Source: Bacteroidetes bacterium UBA1952 (GTDB lineage: Bacteria > Bacteroidota > Bacteroidia > Chitinophagales > Chitinophagaceae). From it: a DNA stretch of 8,732 bases. Below are positions 1 through 6,428 of this stretch, piece by piece (position 1 is the first letter of the stretch; every line of letters begins with the position of its first letter). The DNA lies in NCBI GenBank assembly GCA_002336725.1, contig DDEO01000017.1:1-8732 (forward strand), written 5' to 3'. Position numbers and translations under genes: made by a program. The notes beneath the pieces were generated by a model. The model worked only from the letters and a program-made list of their open reading frames with translations. It did not search any database and was not told where the DNA came from.

Positions 1-44
1 ACTCCCAGCACACGTCATTGCGGCGGAGCCTGTGCCACTGAAAA

Positions 45-183
45 GCGGTAACCCGCAATCTCCATTATTCTGTGTTCTGGAGATTATGGAGCAGCCTATA
101 ATTATGTATTTGTATCTATAACAGCCATAGCAATGGTGGAAGTAGCACCCGGAAGGCAATAAATAGACTTTGGCAAGAGGTCT
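45..183 (+). repeat. Left arm of 139-bp inverted repeat; probable IS end
   Basis: This stretch matches the reverse complement of 8594-8732 without gaps, at 118 of 139 positions by my hand alignment. Similarity stops abruptly just inside AGGTCT at 183, as expected for the outer edge of a mobile element. The innermost 21 bases are the best conserved (20/21) and carry a short imperfect inversion (AGACTTT...AGAGGTCT), like a transposase-recognised terminus. The outer start is GCGGTAACCCGC, itself a small hairpin. The 44 bases before it (1-44) would be the element's interior. No complete transposase is visible. The minus-strand frame is open from about 213 to 1, but its only ATG is at the very edge (16-18). 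The IS family is not recognised. Confidence 0.6.
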
Positions 184-251
184 AACAAACGGAGAAACGG
201 TAGAATTTCTAATTCAATGCCTCAAGGCAGCCCCGCCTTCCCCCGCCGCGC

Positions 252-259
252 TATCTTTG
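252..259 (+). promoter_or_regulatory. Bacteroidota-type -7 box before the lpxH operon
   Basis: TATCTTTG matches the Bacteroidota -7 consensus TAnnTTTG exactly and ends 20 bases before the ATG at 280. Transcription would start near 264-267, giving a leader of about 15 bases. I see no convincing -33 TTG at the usual distance. The sequence just after the box (CGCCCCGCC) resembles that after the panD box (CGCCCGC). This is the only consensus box in the 96 bases between the left repeat and the first gene. Confidence 0.5.
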
Positions 260-279
260 CGCCCCGCCTCTGACCTGAA

Positions 280-1047
280 ATGGAATTGCCCGCCGGAAAA
301 AAAGTTTATTTCGCCTCTGATTTTCACCTCGGCATTCCCAATCCCGAAGACAGCCGCACGCGCGAAAAACGCATCGTCCGCTGGCTCTCCGAAATCGAAA
401 CAGATGCCGCGCAGCTTTTCCTGGTCGGCGATATTTTCGATGTCTGGTTTGAGTATAAAAACGTGGTCCCCAAAGGCTTTACCCGCTTCCTCGGCAAGCT
501 CGCCGAACTGAGCGACGGCGGCCTGCGCATAGAAGCCTTCACCGGCAACCACGACCTGTGGATGCGCGGCTATTTTGAAGACGAGCTGAATATTCCGGTG
601 CATCACGCCCCGATTGAGCGCACGATTTCCGGAAAAAAATTCTTCATCGGCCACGGCGACGGCCTCGGCCCCGGCGACCACGGCTACAAGATGCTCAAAA
701 AAGTGCTTTCCAACCCCGCTACGCAATGGCTCTACCGCCGCCTGCACCCCGACACGGGCGTGGGTCTTGCCACCTGGGCTTCCCGGCGCGGACCCAAGCA
801 CACGGAAGGCGAAGAAGACACGTTTCAGGGGCCGGAAAAAGAATGGCTCGTGCAGTTTTGCCTGCAAACGCTGCGGGAAAAGCACATCGACTATTTTATC
901 TTTGGACACCGCCACCTGGCGCTCGATTATGCGCTTCCCGGCGGCAGCCGCTACCTCAACCTCGGCGACTGGATTAAGTTCTATACCTACGCCGTTTTCG
1001 ACGGCGCGGACGTTTCTTTAAAAACCTATTTTCCGGAAAATCCATGA
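280..1047 (+). CDS. lpxH: UDP-2,3-diacylglucosamine pyrophosphatase (LpxH-type)
   Basis: A calcineurin-like metallophosphoesterase of 255 residues (E. coli LpxH has 240). The family hydrolyses UDP-2,3-diacylglucosamine to lipid X and UMP at the inner face of the cytoplasmic membrane, a step in lipid A synthesis. All metal-binding motifs are visible: D14-F-H16, G50-D-I-F-D54, G89-N-H-D92, G124-H-G-D127 and G209-H-R-H212. The aromatic/basic stretch around 130-175 is where LpxH enzymes bind the acyl chains. The start is the first ATG before the SDFHLG motif and lies 20 bases after a TAnnTTTG box; there is no Shine-Dalgarno. The end overlaps the next gene by ATGA (1044-1047), so translation is probably coupled. 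An LpxG-like or other metallophosphoesterase with a similar role is the main alternative. Assignment of the family is firm; the exact substrate is inferred. Confidence 0.9.
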   Translation: MELPAGKKVYFASDFHLGIPNPEDSRTREKRIVRWLSEIETDAAQLFLVGDIFDVWFEYKNVVPKGFTRFLGKLAELSDGGLRIEAFTGNHDLWMRGYFEDELNIPVHHAPIERTISGKKFFIGHGDGLGPGDHGYKMLKKVLSNPATQWLYRRLHPDTGVGLATWASRRGPKHTEGEEDTFQGPEKEWLVQFCLQTLREKHIDYFIFGHRHLALDYALPGGSRYLNLGDWIKFYTYAVFDGADVSLKTYFPENP

Positions 1048-1562
1048 AACGCACCCTCGTTTTAATCCGCCACGCCAAGTCGGACTGGGGAAATGCCGGC
1101 CTGCGCGACTATGACCGCCCGCTCAACGAACGCGGCCTGCGCGACGCACCGGAACTGGGCCGCCGCCTGCACGAAGAGTTGAAACTCGCGCCCGCAAAAG
1201 TGCTTTCCTCCACCGCCCGCCGCGCCGCCGAAACCACCCACGGCGTTTTGCAGGGCCTCGGGCTTTCCAAAATGGCCGTTCAGTGGGAAGACGAGATGTA
1301 CCATGCCAGTCCGGCTACGCTCGAAGAAGTGCTTTTTGGTGTAGATGATGCCTACCGCACCGTTTTTATGGTGGCCCACAACCCCGGCATTTCTGAATTT
1401 GCCCATCAGCTTTTGCCCGGCCTGCCGCTCGCGGAGATGCCCACCTGCTGCGCCGTAGCCCTCGAAACCGATGCCGCCCGCTGGCAGGATATGCCGCTGG
1501 CCAAAAACTCGTTATTGTTTATTGATACGCCGAAAAACCCCTCGGCCACGACCAACCCATGA
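1044..1562 (+). CDS. SixA-type histidine phosphatase
   Basis: A 172-residue member of the histidine phosphatase (phosphoglycerate mutase-like) superfamily, small branch, like SixA. The catalytic LIRHAKSDW is at residues 7-15 with nucleophile H10. The second arginine lies in SSTARRAAET (R59), and the second histidine in VAHNPG (H112). The KSDW signature after RHA is typical of the SixA branch, which in E. coli removes phosphate from histidine on phosphotransfer proteins. The true substrate here is unknown; a small-molecule phosphate is equally possible. It overlaps lpxH (ATGA, 1044-1047) and the downstream kinase-RapZ gene (ATGA, 1559-1562), so the three are almost certainly co-translated. That placement would suit control or recycling of a phosphorylated envelope intermediate, but this is inference. 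Confidence 0.85.
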   Translation: MKRTLVLIRHAKSDWGNAGLRDYDRPLNERGLRDAPELGRRLHEELKLAPAKVLSSTARRAAETTHGVLQGLGLSKMAVQWEDEMYHASPATLEEVLFGVDDAYRTVFMVAHNPGISEFAHQLLPGLPLAEMPTCCAVALETDAARWQDMPLAKNSLLFIDTPKNPSATTNP

Positions 1563-3010
1563 CCAACAGACCAGAAGTATTAGACACGCTTTTTAAAGAT
1601 CATTTTTCGGCAGAAGCCCAAAGCAGTGAACGCATTGCACAATCCGGCTCCGACCGCCGCTACTACCGCCTGATTTCCGGAAAAAAGACCGCCATCGGCA
1701 CGCTGAGCGATAATATCCCGGAAAACAACTCGTTTTTCTATTTCACCGAACTGCTGCGCAAGCACAAAATCCGGGTTCCGGAAGTGTATGCCCGCAGCCG
1801 CGACCGAAAAGCGTATCTGCAGGAAGACCTCGGCGGCAAAAGTCTTTTTGAGAAACTCCAGCAGGAAGGACTGACACCGGAAATAAAAGCCTTATATCGC
1901 AAAACGCTGCACGAGCTGGCCAAGATTCAGTGGCTGGCGGGTCGCGAAACCGATTTTAAACAATGCTGCACCACGGCAGCCTTCGACGAGCGGGCTATCC
2001 TCTCCGACCTGCTCTACTTCAAGTATTACTTTGTAGATCTGCAACACCTGCCCTACGACCGGCAGGCTTTGCAGGAAGAAATGGAAGTCCTGGCGCGCGA
2101 ACTGGGCCGCTATCAGCCGCAGATGCTGATGTACCGCGACTTTCAGAGCCGCAACATTATGGTGTTGCCCAAAGGCGAAATTGCTTTCATTGATTATCAG
2201 GGCGCTATGCAGGGGCCGCCGCAATATGACATTGCCTCGCTGCTGTGGCAGGCCAAAGCGGCGCTGCCCGATAGCTGGAAGGAAGAACTGCTCAACAGCT
2301 ACCTGGAATCCGTAAAGGAAATCGGCGTGCGGATCGACGAGCTGCATTTCCGGCGCGGCTACGGGCAGTTTGTGTTGCTGCGCCTGTTGCAGGTGCTGGG
2401 CGCGTATGGTTTCCGGGGTATCCTGGAGCGTAAGCCCCACTTCCTTACGAGCATTGCCCCGGCGCTGCGCAACTTGCACCATTTCCTCGACGACAATCCG
2501 CAGATACCGGCCTATCCGGAACTGCGCAAGATGCTCGAACGCCTTACGCAGGCAGATATCATTGCCCGATATACCGCGCCGCAATTTCCGGAAAAACCAA
2601 CACTGCAAGTGGCCGTGCAGTCGTTTAGCTACAAACAGGGCATCCCCCCCGCAGACGAGAGCGGCAACGGCGGCGGCTTTGTGTTCGACTGCCGGGGCAT
2701 CCTCAACCCGGGCCGTTTTCCGGAATACAAACACCTGAGCGGGCTGGACGAACCCGTGCGCCGCTTCCTGGAAGAAGAAACCCGGATGCCGGAATTTCTG
2801 GAAAAAATAGAAGACACGCTGGCCATTACGATAGAAGATTATCTGCAACGCGGCTTCGAAAACCTGAATATCAGCTTTGGCTGCACCGGTGGCCAGCACC
2901 GCAGCGTGTATGCATCAGAGCATATTGCTTCGTGGCTCAAACGACGCTATAATCTGGAAAGCGCAGCGATGCATCGCAACCGCGAACGCTGGGTAAGGGA
3001 GCCGGAGTAA
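1559..3010 (+). CDS. Phosphotransferase (APH/AmgK-like) fused to RapZ C-terminal domain
   Basis: A two-domain protein of 483 residues. Residues about 15-330 form an aminoglycoside-phosphotransferase-fold kinase. Its catalytic loop is YRDFQSRN (192-199), and its metal-binding segment IDYQGAMQGPPQYDIASLL (211-229) resembles the AmgK family, which phosphorylates MurNAc/GlcNAc at the anomeric carbon. The usual loop histidine (HRD) is tyrosine (Y192). Residues about 349-480 match the RapZ C-terminal domain: SFSYKQG (355-361), FDCRGILNPGR (376-386), SGLDEPV (394-400), and the hallmark GCTGGQHRSV (441-450) followed by HRNRE (472-476). In E. coli this domain binds GlcN6P and RNase E. The RapZ N-terminal P-loop domain is absent, so this is not a full RapZ. 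The gene is last in its operon, just before a hairpin terminator. No MurU-like nucleotidyltransferase is present. Domain calls are firm; the sugar substrate is inferred. Confidence 0.87.
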   Translation: MTNRPEVLDTLFKDHFSAEAQSSERIAQSGSDRRYYRLISGKKTAIGTLSDNIPENNSFFYFTELLRKHKIRVPEVYARSRDRKAYLQEDLGGKSLFEKLQQEGLTPEIKALYRKTLHELAKIQWLAGRETDFKQCCTTAAFDERAILSDLLYFKYYFVDLQHLPYDRQALQEEMEVLARELGRYQPQMLMYRDFQSRNIMVLPKGEIAFIDYQGAMQGPPQYDIASLLWQAKAALPDSWKEELLNSYLESVKEIGVRIDELHFRRGYGQFVLLRLLQVLGAYGFRGILERKPHFLTSIAPALRNLHHFLDDNPQIPAYPELRKMLERLTQADIIARYTAPQFPEKPTLQVAVQSFSYKQGIPPADESGNGGGFVFDCRGILNPGRFPEYKHLSGLDEPVRRFLEEETRMPEFLEKIEDTLAITIEDYLQRGFENLNISFGCTGGQHRSVYASEHIASWLKRRYNLESAAMHRNRERWVREPE

Positions 3011-3036
3011 AGATTTCCGGAAAATCCACCCAAAAG

Positions 3037-3082
3037 CACAACACCCGCCAGGTTTCGGTAACCTGACGGGTGTTGTGTTTTT
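3037..3082. terminator. Bidirectional hairpin terminator between convergent genes
   Basis: CACAACACCCG (3037-3047) pairs perfectly with CGGGTGTTGTG (3067-3077), and CAGGTT (3049-3054) with AACCTG (3060-3065). One C/A mismatch interrupts the stem and the loop is TCGGT: 17 pairs in all. TTTTT follows on the plus strand (3078-3082) and AAAA precedes it (3032-3035), so it can work in both directions, better for the rightward operon. The T-run touches the stop codon of the leftward RNase gene (3082-3084), so the minus-strand transcript folds immediately after its stop. Confidence 0.9.
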
Positions 3083-4641
3083 CAGAGCTTAATGACTTCT
3101 TCGGTCTTGGCATCGAAGAACCGGTATTGCAGGATACCGGCATCGTTGTCCTCCACAATCTTAAACGTCTTCAGTTCGTAGGCTTTTTTCCACTTTTTGG
3201 ATATACTGTTTAGCAGGCCTTTGGTGAGATAGGCCGCCACAATAGGATTCACGTGCAGGTGCAGCGCGCGGTGGCCCTGACTGACGAGATATTTCAGGTC
3301 GCGCTCGATGTCGTCGGCGAGCAGGATAGAAGGGCCGGTTTTGCCGGTTCCCTTGCAACACGGACATTGCTCGGTAGTAGAAATGGTGATTTCCGGACGC
3401 AGGCGCTGCCGGGTAATCTGCATCACGCCAAATTTGGAGAGCGGCAAAATCGTATGGCGCGCCCGGTCGGTTTTCATCGCGGCTTCCATCGCATCCTGCA
3501 CTTTTTTGCGATTTTCGGGCAGCCGCATATCAATAAAATCTATCGACACAATGCCGCCCAGATCGCGCAGACGCATCTGTCGGGCGATTTCCGGAACGCA
3601 TTCCAGATTGGTTTGCAGCGCGTTGGCCTCCTGATTGGCCTCTGCCGAGCGGGTACCCGAGTTCACGTCAATGACGTGCATAGCCTCGGTATGTTCGATG
3701 ATCAGATAAGCACCGGAAGACAGGCTTACGGTTTTGCCGAACGCAGCCTTCACCTGTTTGGTGATGTTGTAGGTGTCGAAGACCGGTTGCGCGTTTTCGT
3801 AGAGCGACACGATATCGACCTTCTCGGGGGCAATGCGCGAGATGTATTGCTGCACCTCGGTCAGCAGTTTTTTGTCGTTCACGACCACTTTCTGAAACGA
3901 GTCGTTGAGCAGATCGCGCAGGATAGAAGTCGTTTTATCGCGTTCGCCCAGCACTTTTTGCGGAGCTTTGGCACCGGCAAGATTATCCTGCAAGGTATTC
4001 CAGGAAGCCACGAGGTCGAGGATATCGCCATGGAGTTCGGCAGTATTTTTGCCTTCCGCCGCCGTTCGGATGATAATGCCGAAGTTTTTGGGCTTTATCG
4101 CTTCTACGATGCGTTGCAGGCGGCGGCGCTCCTCAGAGCTATGGATTTTCCGCGACACGGAGATGGTGTCGTTGAACGGAGTCATCACCAGAAAGCGGCC
4201 CGGCAGCGAGATTTCGCAGCTCAGGCGCGGGCCTTTGGTAGAGATGGGTTCTTTAAGGATTTGGACAATCACCTCCGGCTTGCCGTGCATCACCTCAACG
4301 ATTTTCCCGAATTTGGGAATATCAGACACATTTTCAAACCGGCCCAGGTCTTTTCCCCAGGGCGGATTTCCGGAAAGTGCGCCCTGTGTGAAGCGCAGCA
4401 GCGAGCCAAAAAAGGGAGAAAGGTCGGTGTAGTGCAGGAAGGCATCTTTCTCGAAGCCTACATCTACAAATGCCGCGTTGAGGCCGGGCATCAGTTTCTT
4501 GACCTTTCCGAGGTAGAGGTCGCCGACCGCAAAACCGTCTTGTCCCTGTTCGTAGTGCAGCTCAACGAGTTTTTTGTCTTCGAGCAGGGCTATTTCCACG
4601 CCCTTTTCATGGGCGCTGTTGATAATCAGTTCTTTTGTCAT
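3082..4641 (-). CDS. rng: Ribonuclease E/G family endoribonuclease
   Basis: A 519-residue RNase G-like protein (E. coli RNase G has 489) that cleaves single-stranded RNA in the cytoplasm, in rRNA maturation and mRNA decay. An S1-type RNA-binding region spans about 36-130 (VGDLYLGKVKKLMPGLNAAFVDVG). The catalytic DNase I-like region contains HVIDVNSG (322-329; D325) and VSIDFIDM (365-372; D368), matching the two metal-binding aspartates of RNase E. The Zn-link CPCCKGTGK (426-434) has both cysteines. The long C-terminal degradosome scaffold of E. coli RNase E is missing, as in RNase G. An extra segment at about 78-110 (FFGSLLRFTQ...) interrupts the S1 region, which I believe is common in Bacteroidota. 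The ATG at 4641 is the natural start. A 407-bp gap precedes it, and a terminator hairpin follows at once. Confidence 0.95.
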   Translation of the reverse strand: MTKELIINSAHEKGVEIALLEDKKLVELHYEQGQDGFAVGDLYLGKVKKLMPGLNAAFVDVGFEKDAFLHYTDLSPFFGSLLRFTQGALSGNPPWGKDLGRFENVSDIPKFGKIVEVMHGKPEVIVQILKEPISTKGPRLSCEISLPGRFLVMTPFNDTISVSRKIHSSEERRRLQRIVEAIKPKNFGIIIRTAAEGKNTAELHGDILDLVASWNTLQDNLAGAKAPQKVLGERDKTTSILRDLLNDSFQKVVVNDKKLLTEVQQYISRIAPEKVDIVSLYENAQPVFDTYNITKQVKAAFGKTVSLSSGAYLIIEHTEAMHVIDVNSGTRSAEANQEANALQTNLECVPEIARQMRLRDLGGIVSIDFIDMRLPENRKKVQDAMEAAMKTDRARHTILPLSKFGVMQITRQRLRPEITISTTEQCPCCKGTGKTGPSILLADDIERDLKYLVSQGHRALHLHVNPIVAAYLTKGLLNSISKKWKKAYELKTFKIVEDNDAGILQYRFFDAKTEEVIKL

Positions 4642-5048
4642 GGAGCCGTCTGGGGCGCCCTTTTCAATTTCCAGGTTAAGGGTTCATTGTATTACAAATT
4701 CAGCAGTCGTCGGGTAACGCGTTCACACAAAATATCCGGCAGTATAAAAAAGAGCCAGTCTTCCGATTCTGTTTAGGATATTTCGGAAGGGGCGCAGCAA
4801 GCAAGAGATCAAAAGGAAGAACGAACGGACAAGACGATAGGAGACCACCGGCAAAATGCTCAGCCGGTAGTTTCACTTCGTGTCGTGTCGGGGCCGCCGC
4901 CGGACAGCGGATCAAAAGATCGGCTGGGTGAGGCCCAAAAGAAAGTGCTTTTCCTTTCCCGAAGCGGCAGTCTTGTTGCAGGAGCAGTAGAAATCCCCCG
5001 CCACAGGGTGCGTTTCAGAAAAGGAAAAGCCTCCCGGATTTCCGGAAA
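4642..5048 (-). other. Long gene-free leader before the RNase gene
   Basis: These 407 bases between the stop of the 29-residue gene and the RNase start hold no convincing gene. A 71-codon minus-strand frame at 4700-4915 shows no recognisable motif and unconvincing composition. What can be seen: a 6-bp stem ACCGGC/GCCGGT (4847-4852 with 4863-4868, 10-base loop), a GATCAAAAGATC inverted motif (4910-4921), and the palindrome TTTCCGGAAA (5039-5048) touching the upstream stop codon. The best promoter-like string toward the RNase gene is TGAATTTG at 4702-4695 on the minus strand, one base off TAnnTTTG. If transcription enters from upstream, this is a long 5' leader that could host regulation. I see no strong terminator here. 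Confidence 0.5.
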
Positions 5049-5138
5049 TTATTTCTTCTTATGACGGTTCTTACGCAGGCGCTTTTTGCGCTTGTGTGTT
5101 GCGATCTTATGACGCTTTCTTTTTTTACCGCAAGGCAT
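5049..5138 (-). CDS. 29-residue Lys/Arg-rich AURKAIP1/COX24-like protein
   Basis: An ATG-started frame on the minus strand encodes a 29-residue protein beginning MPCGKKRKRHKIATHKRKKR and ending in three lysines before TAA. Sixteen residues are Lys or Arg and four are His. It matches the tiny proteins that Bacteroidota genomes annotate as AURKAIP1/COX24-domain proteins. These are related to the mitochondrial small-subunit protein mS38 and resemble short ribosomal proteins such as bS22, so it probably binds rRNA in the small subunit. It is below usual gene-caller length limits. It starts 42 bases after the stop of the TPR gene; a near-consensus -7 string TCAATTTG (5150-5143 on the minus strand) lies just ahead. 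Family recognition is from memory of the conserved sequence, and the ribosomal role is inferred. Confidence 0.85.
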   Translation of the reverse strand: MPCGKKRKRHKIATHKRKKRLRKNRHKKK

Positions 5139-5180
5139 AATACAAATTGAGGGTTTGGAGAAAAAAAAGGGTTGGTTCGT

Positions 5181-6041
5181 TTAGAATGTTTTAAGGTAAG
5201 CGTCCACGTCGCGGCTGAATTCCGGGTTATTGACAACCTTTTTGGCGCGTTCAAAGTATTCGACGGCTTTCGTTCGGTCGCCTTTTCCCTTGTAGGCTTC
5301 TGCCACAAAGTAGAGTGCTTCGGTGTTTTGCGGATCCTGCTGCAACACGTGGGTAAAGCGTTCGATGGCTTTGTCCCACTGCCCCGACTGGATAGCGAGC
5401 CTGCCGAGCATCAGCAGCGCAGAAACGTTGTTGGGGTCTTCCCGCACCACGCCGAGGAGCAGTTGCACGCCCTGCATCGTCTCGCCGGTGCCTTCGATAT
5501 AGGCACTGGCCAGGTCAATTTTAGAACTGTCGGAAGGCGAGAGGCTATTGGCTTTTTCAAAAAGCGCAACGGCCTGCTGTGCATTCCACATCCGCACCGA
5601 CGGGGAGTCTTCCGGCTGACTTGCTACCAGGTTTAGAAAAAACCGGCCTGCAAAGGTGAGCTTTTTGGGTGATTTTTCCAACCCGGCTTCCAGAGCCAGA
5701 TAATGGCCGGCTGCGGAGCCTTGCCGATGGCTTGCCCAGAGGCGGGCAAGACGCGCAAAGCCGGGGGCCATTTTCAGCGAATCGGTGGTTGCCCGTGCAA
5801 GGCTGTCTTCCACGGCCCGGATTTCGGCCAGTCCATGTTCGCCCACGTTTTTATGAGCCAGTTGTAGCACTTCGCCCGTAGTAGCCGCCACCACGGGTGC
5901 GTGGTCGCCACCCTGATGTGCTTCGCCGTTGTTGCCACCTTCGGGCCGCGCACCGACAGGCGCTGTGGTGGACACGGCGAAGTACAGCACTACCGCGAGG
6001 AGGGCTGCAACGCCAATACTAAGAAAATGAACAGGACGCAC
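5181..6041 (-). CDS. Membrane-anchored TPR protein
   Basis: A 286-residue protein with a short basic N-terminus, one hydrophobic segment (residues about 6-23, FLSIGVAALLAVVLYFAV) and a Gly/Glu/His-rich linker (30-50), followed by a helical region. Tetratricopeptide repeats are clear at about 205-238 (VSALLMLGRLAIQSGQWDKAIERF) and 239-272 (TEALYFVAEAYKGKGDRTKAVEYF), with a weaker one at 170-204. The domain probably faces the periplasm and acts as a protein-binding scaffold; the partner is unknown. The start is GTG at 6041: an in-frame TAA lies 30 bases upstream, there is no ATG before the hydrophobic segment, and the next methionine (residue 91) would lose the anchor. It lies between HU and the 29-residue protein, an order I associate with Bacteroidota. 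Confidence 0.85.
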   Translation of the reverse strand: MRPVHFLSIGVAALLAVVLYFAVSTTAPVGARPEGGNNGEAHQGGDHAPVVAATTGEVLQLAHKNVGEHGLAEIRAVEDSLARATTDSLKMAPGFARLARLWASHRQGSAAGHYLALEAGLEKSPKKLTFAGRFFLNLVASQPEDSPSVRMWNAQQAVALFEKANSLSPSDSSKIDLASAYIEGTGETMQGVQLLLGVVREDPNNVSALLMLGRLAIQSGQWDKAIERFTHVLQQDPQNTEALYFVAEAYKGKGDRTKAVEYFERAKKVVNNPEFSRDVDAYLKTF

Positions 6042-6049
6042 GGGGGCCG

Positions 6050-6057
6050 CGAAGGTA
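6050..6057 (-). promoter_or_regulatory. Near-consensus -7 box before the TPR gene
   Basis: Read on the minus strand, TACCTTCG differs from TAnnTTTG at one base. It ends 8 bases before the GTG start at 6041, the same distance as the exact TACCTTTG box before panD, and the two following sequences are similar (CGGCCCCC and CGCCCGCA). That match in spacing and context is the main support. No -33 TTG is seen at the normal distance. HU lies only 69 bases upstream, so read-through is an alternative. Confidence 0.35.
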
Positions 6058-6110
6058 CGGCTTATCCGTTAAAAAAATCCTGTCAAGCGAAAAACGAAAT
6101 TGTAAACAGT

Positions 6111-6428
6111 TTATTCCATTTCCATCGGGCTGTCTTCCACCATATCGAGGCCGGATTCCCGCACAGCGCCGACAAACTCTTTGGCCGGCTTGAAGGACGG
6201 GATGAAATGTTCCGGAATTTGAACGGCGGTGTTTTTCTTGATATTGCGCCCCACTTTGGCCGCGCGTTTCTTGAGGACAAAAGATCCGAATCCCCGGACA
6301 TAAACCGGTTCGCCTTCCTGCAGGGATTCTTTTACTTCTTTAAAAAAGGCTTCGAGCGTTACCAGAATGTCCACTTTGGGGATGCCGGTTTTGTTCGCAA
6401 TATTGTTTACCATGTCTGCTTTTCTCAT
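6111..6428 (-). CDS. HU-family DNA-binding protein
   Basis: A 105-residue HU/IHF-family protein, slightly longer than the usual 90, that binds and bends DNA as a dimer in the nucleoid. The N-terminal helices run to about residue 40. The beta-arm signature starts with VRGFGSFVLKKR (44-55), continues with AAKVGRN (56-62), and the arm ends at IPEHFIPSFKPAKEF (71-85). The last 20 residues are acidic (DMVEDSPMEME), an extension typical of many Bacteroidota copies. The ATG at 6428 gives the standard MRKADMVNNIA start. The 196-bp gap to rfaE2 suggests its own promoter, but I find only an imperfect -7 box (TTATTTTG, 6520-6513 on the minus strand). A GCCCGG/CCGGGC stem (6475-6480 with 6497-6502) would lie in the leader. 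Downstream come the TPR gene, the small basic protein and the RNase. Confidence 0.95.
   Translation of the reverse strand: MRKADMVNNIANKTGIPKVDILVTLEAFFKEVKESLQEGEPVYVRGFGSFVLKKRAAKVGRNIKKNTAVQIPEHFIPSFKPAKEFVGAVRESGLDMVEDSPMEME

Noticed and set aside
214..915. A 233-codon minus-strand frame over lpxH
   Set aside because: It is a shadow of the metallophosphoesterase gene, which has all its metal motifs in the plus frame.
1892..2899. A 335-codon open frame on the minus strand
   Set aside because: It is antisense to the kinase-RapZ gene, whose motifs are continuous in the plus frame; the antisense product looks like a GC-codon shadow.
1559..3010. A complete RapZ protein
   Set aside because: Only the C-terminal domain is RapZ-like; the N-terminal part is an APH-fold kinase with no P-loop (GxxGxGKS) motif.
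3253..4776. A 507-codon open frame on the plus strand
   Set aside because: It lies antisense to the whole RNase E/G gene, whose catalytic and Zn-link motifs are complete; the antisense product shows no recognisable motif.
4700..4915. A 71-codon minus-strand frame in the RNase leader
   Set aside because: No motif, no promoter or ribosome signal, and low-complexity composition; nothing supports translation.
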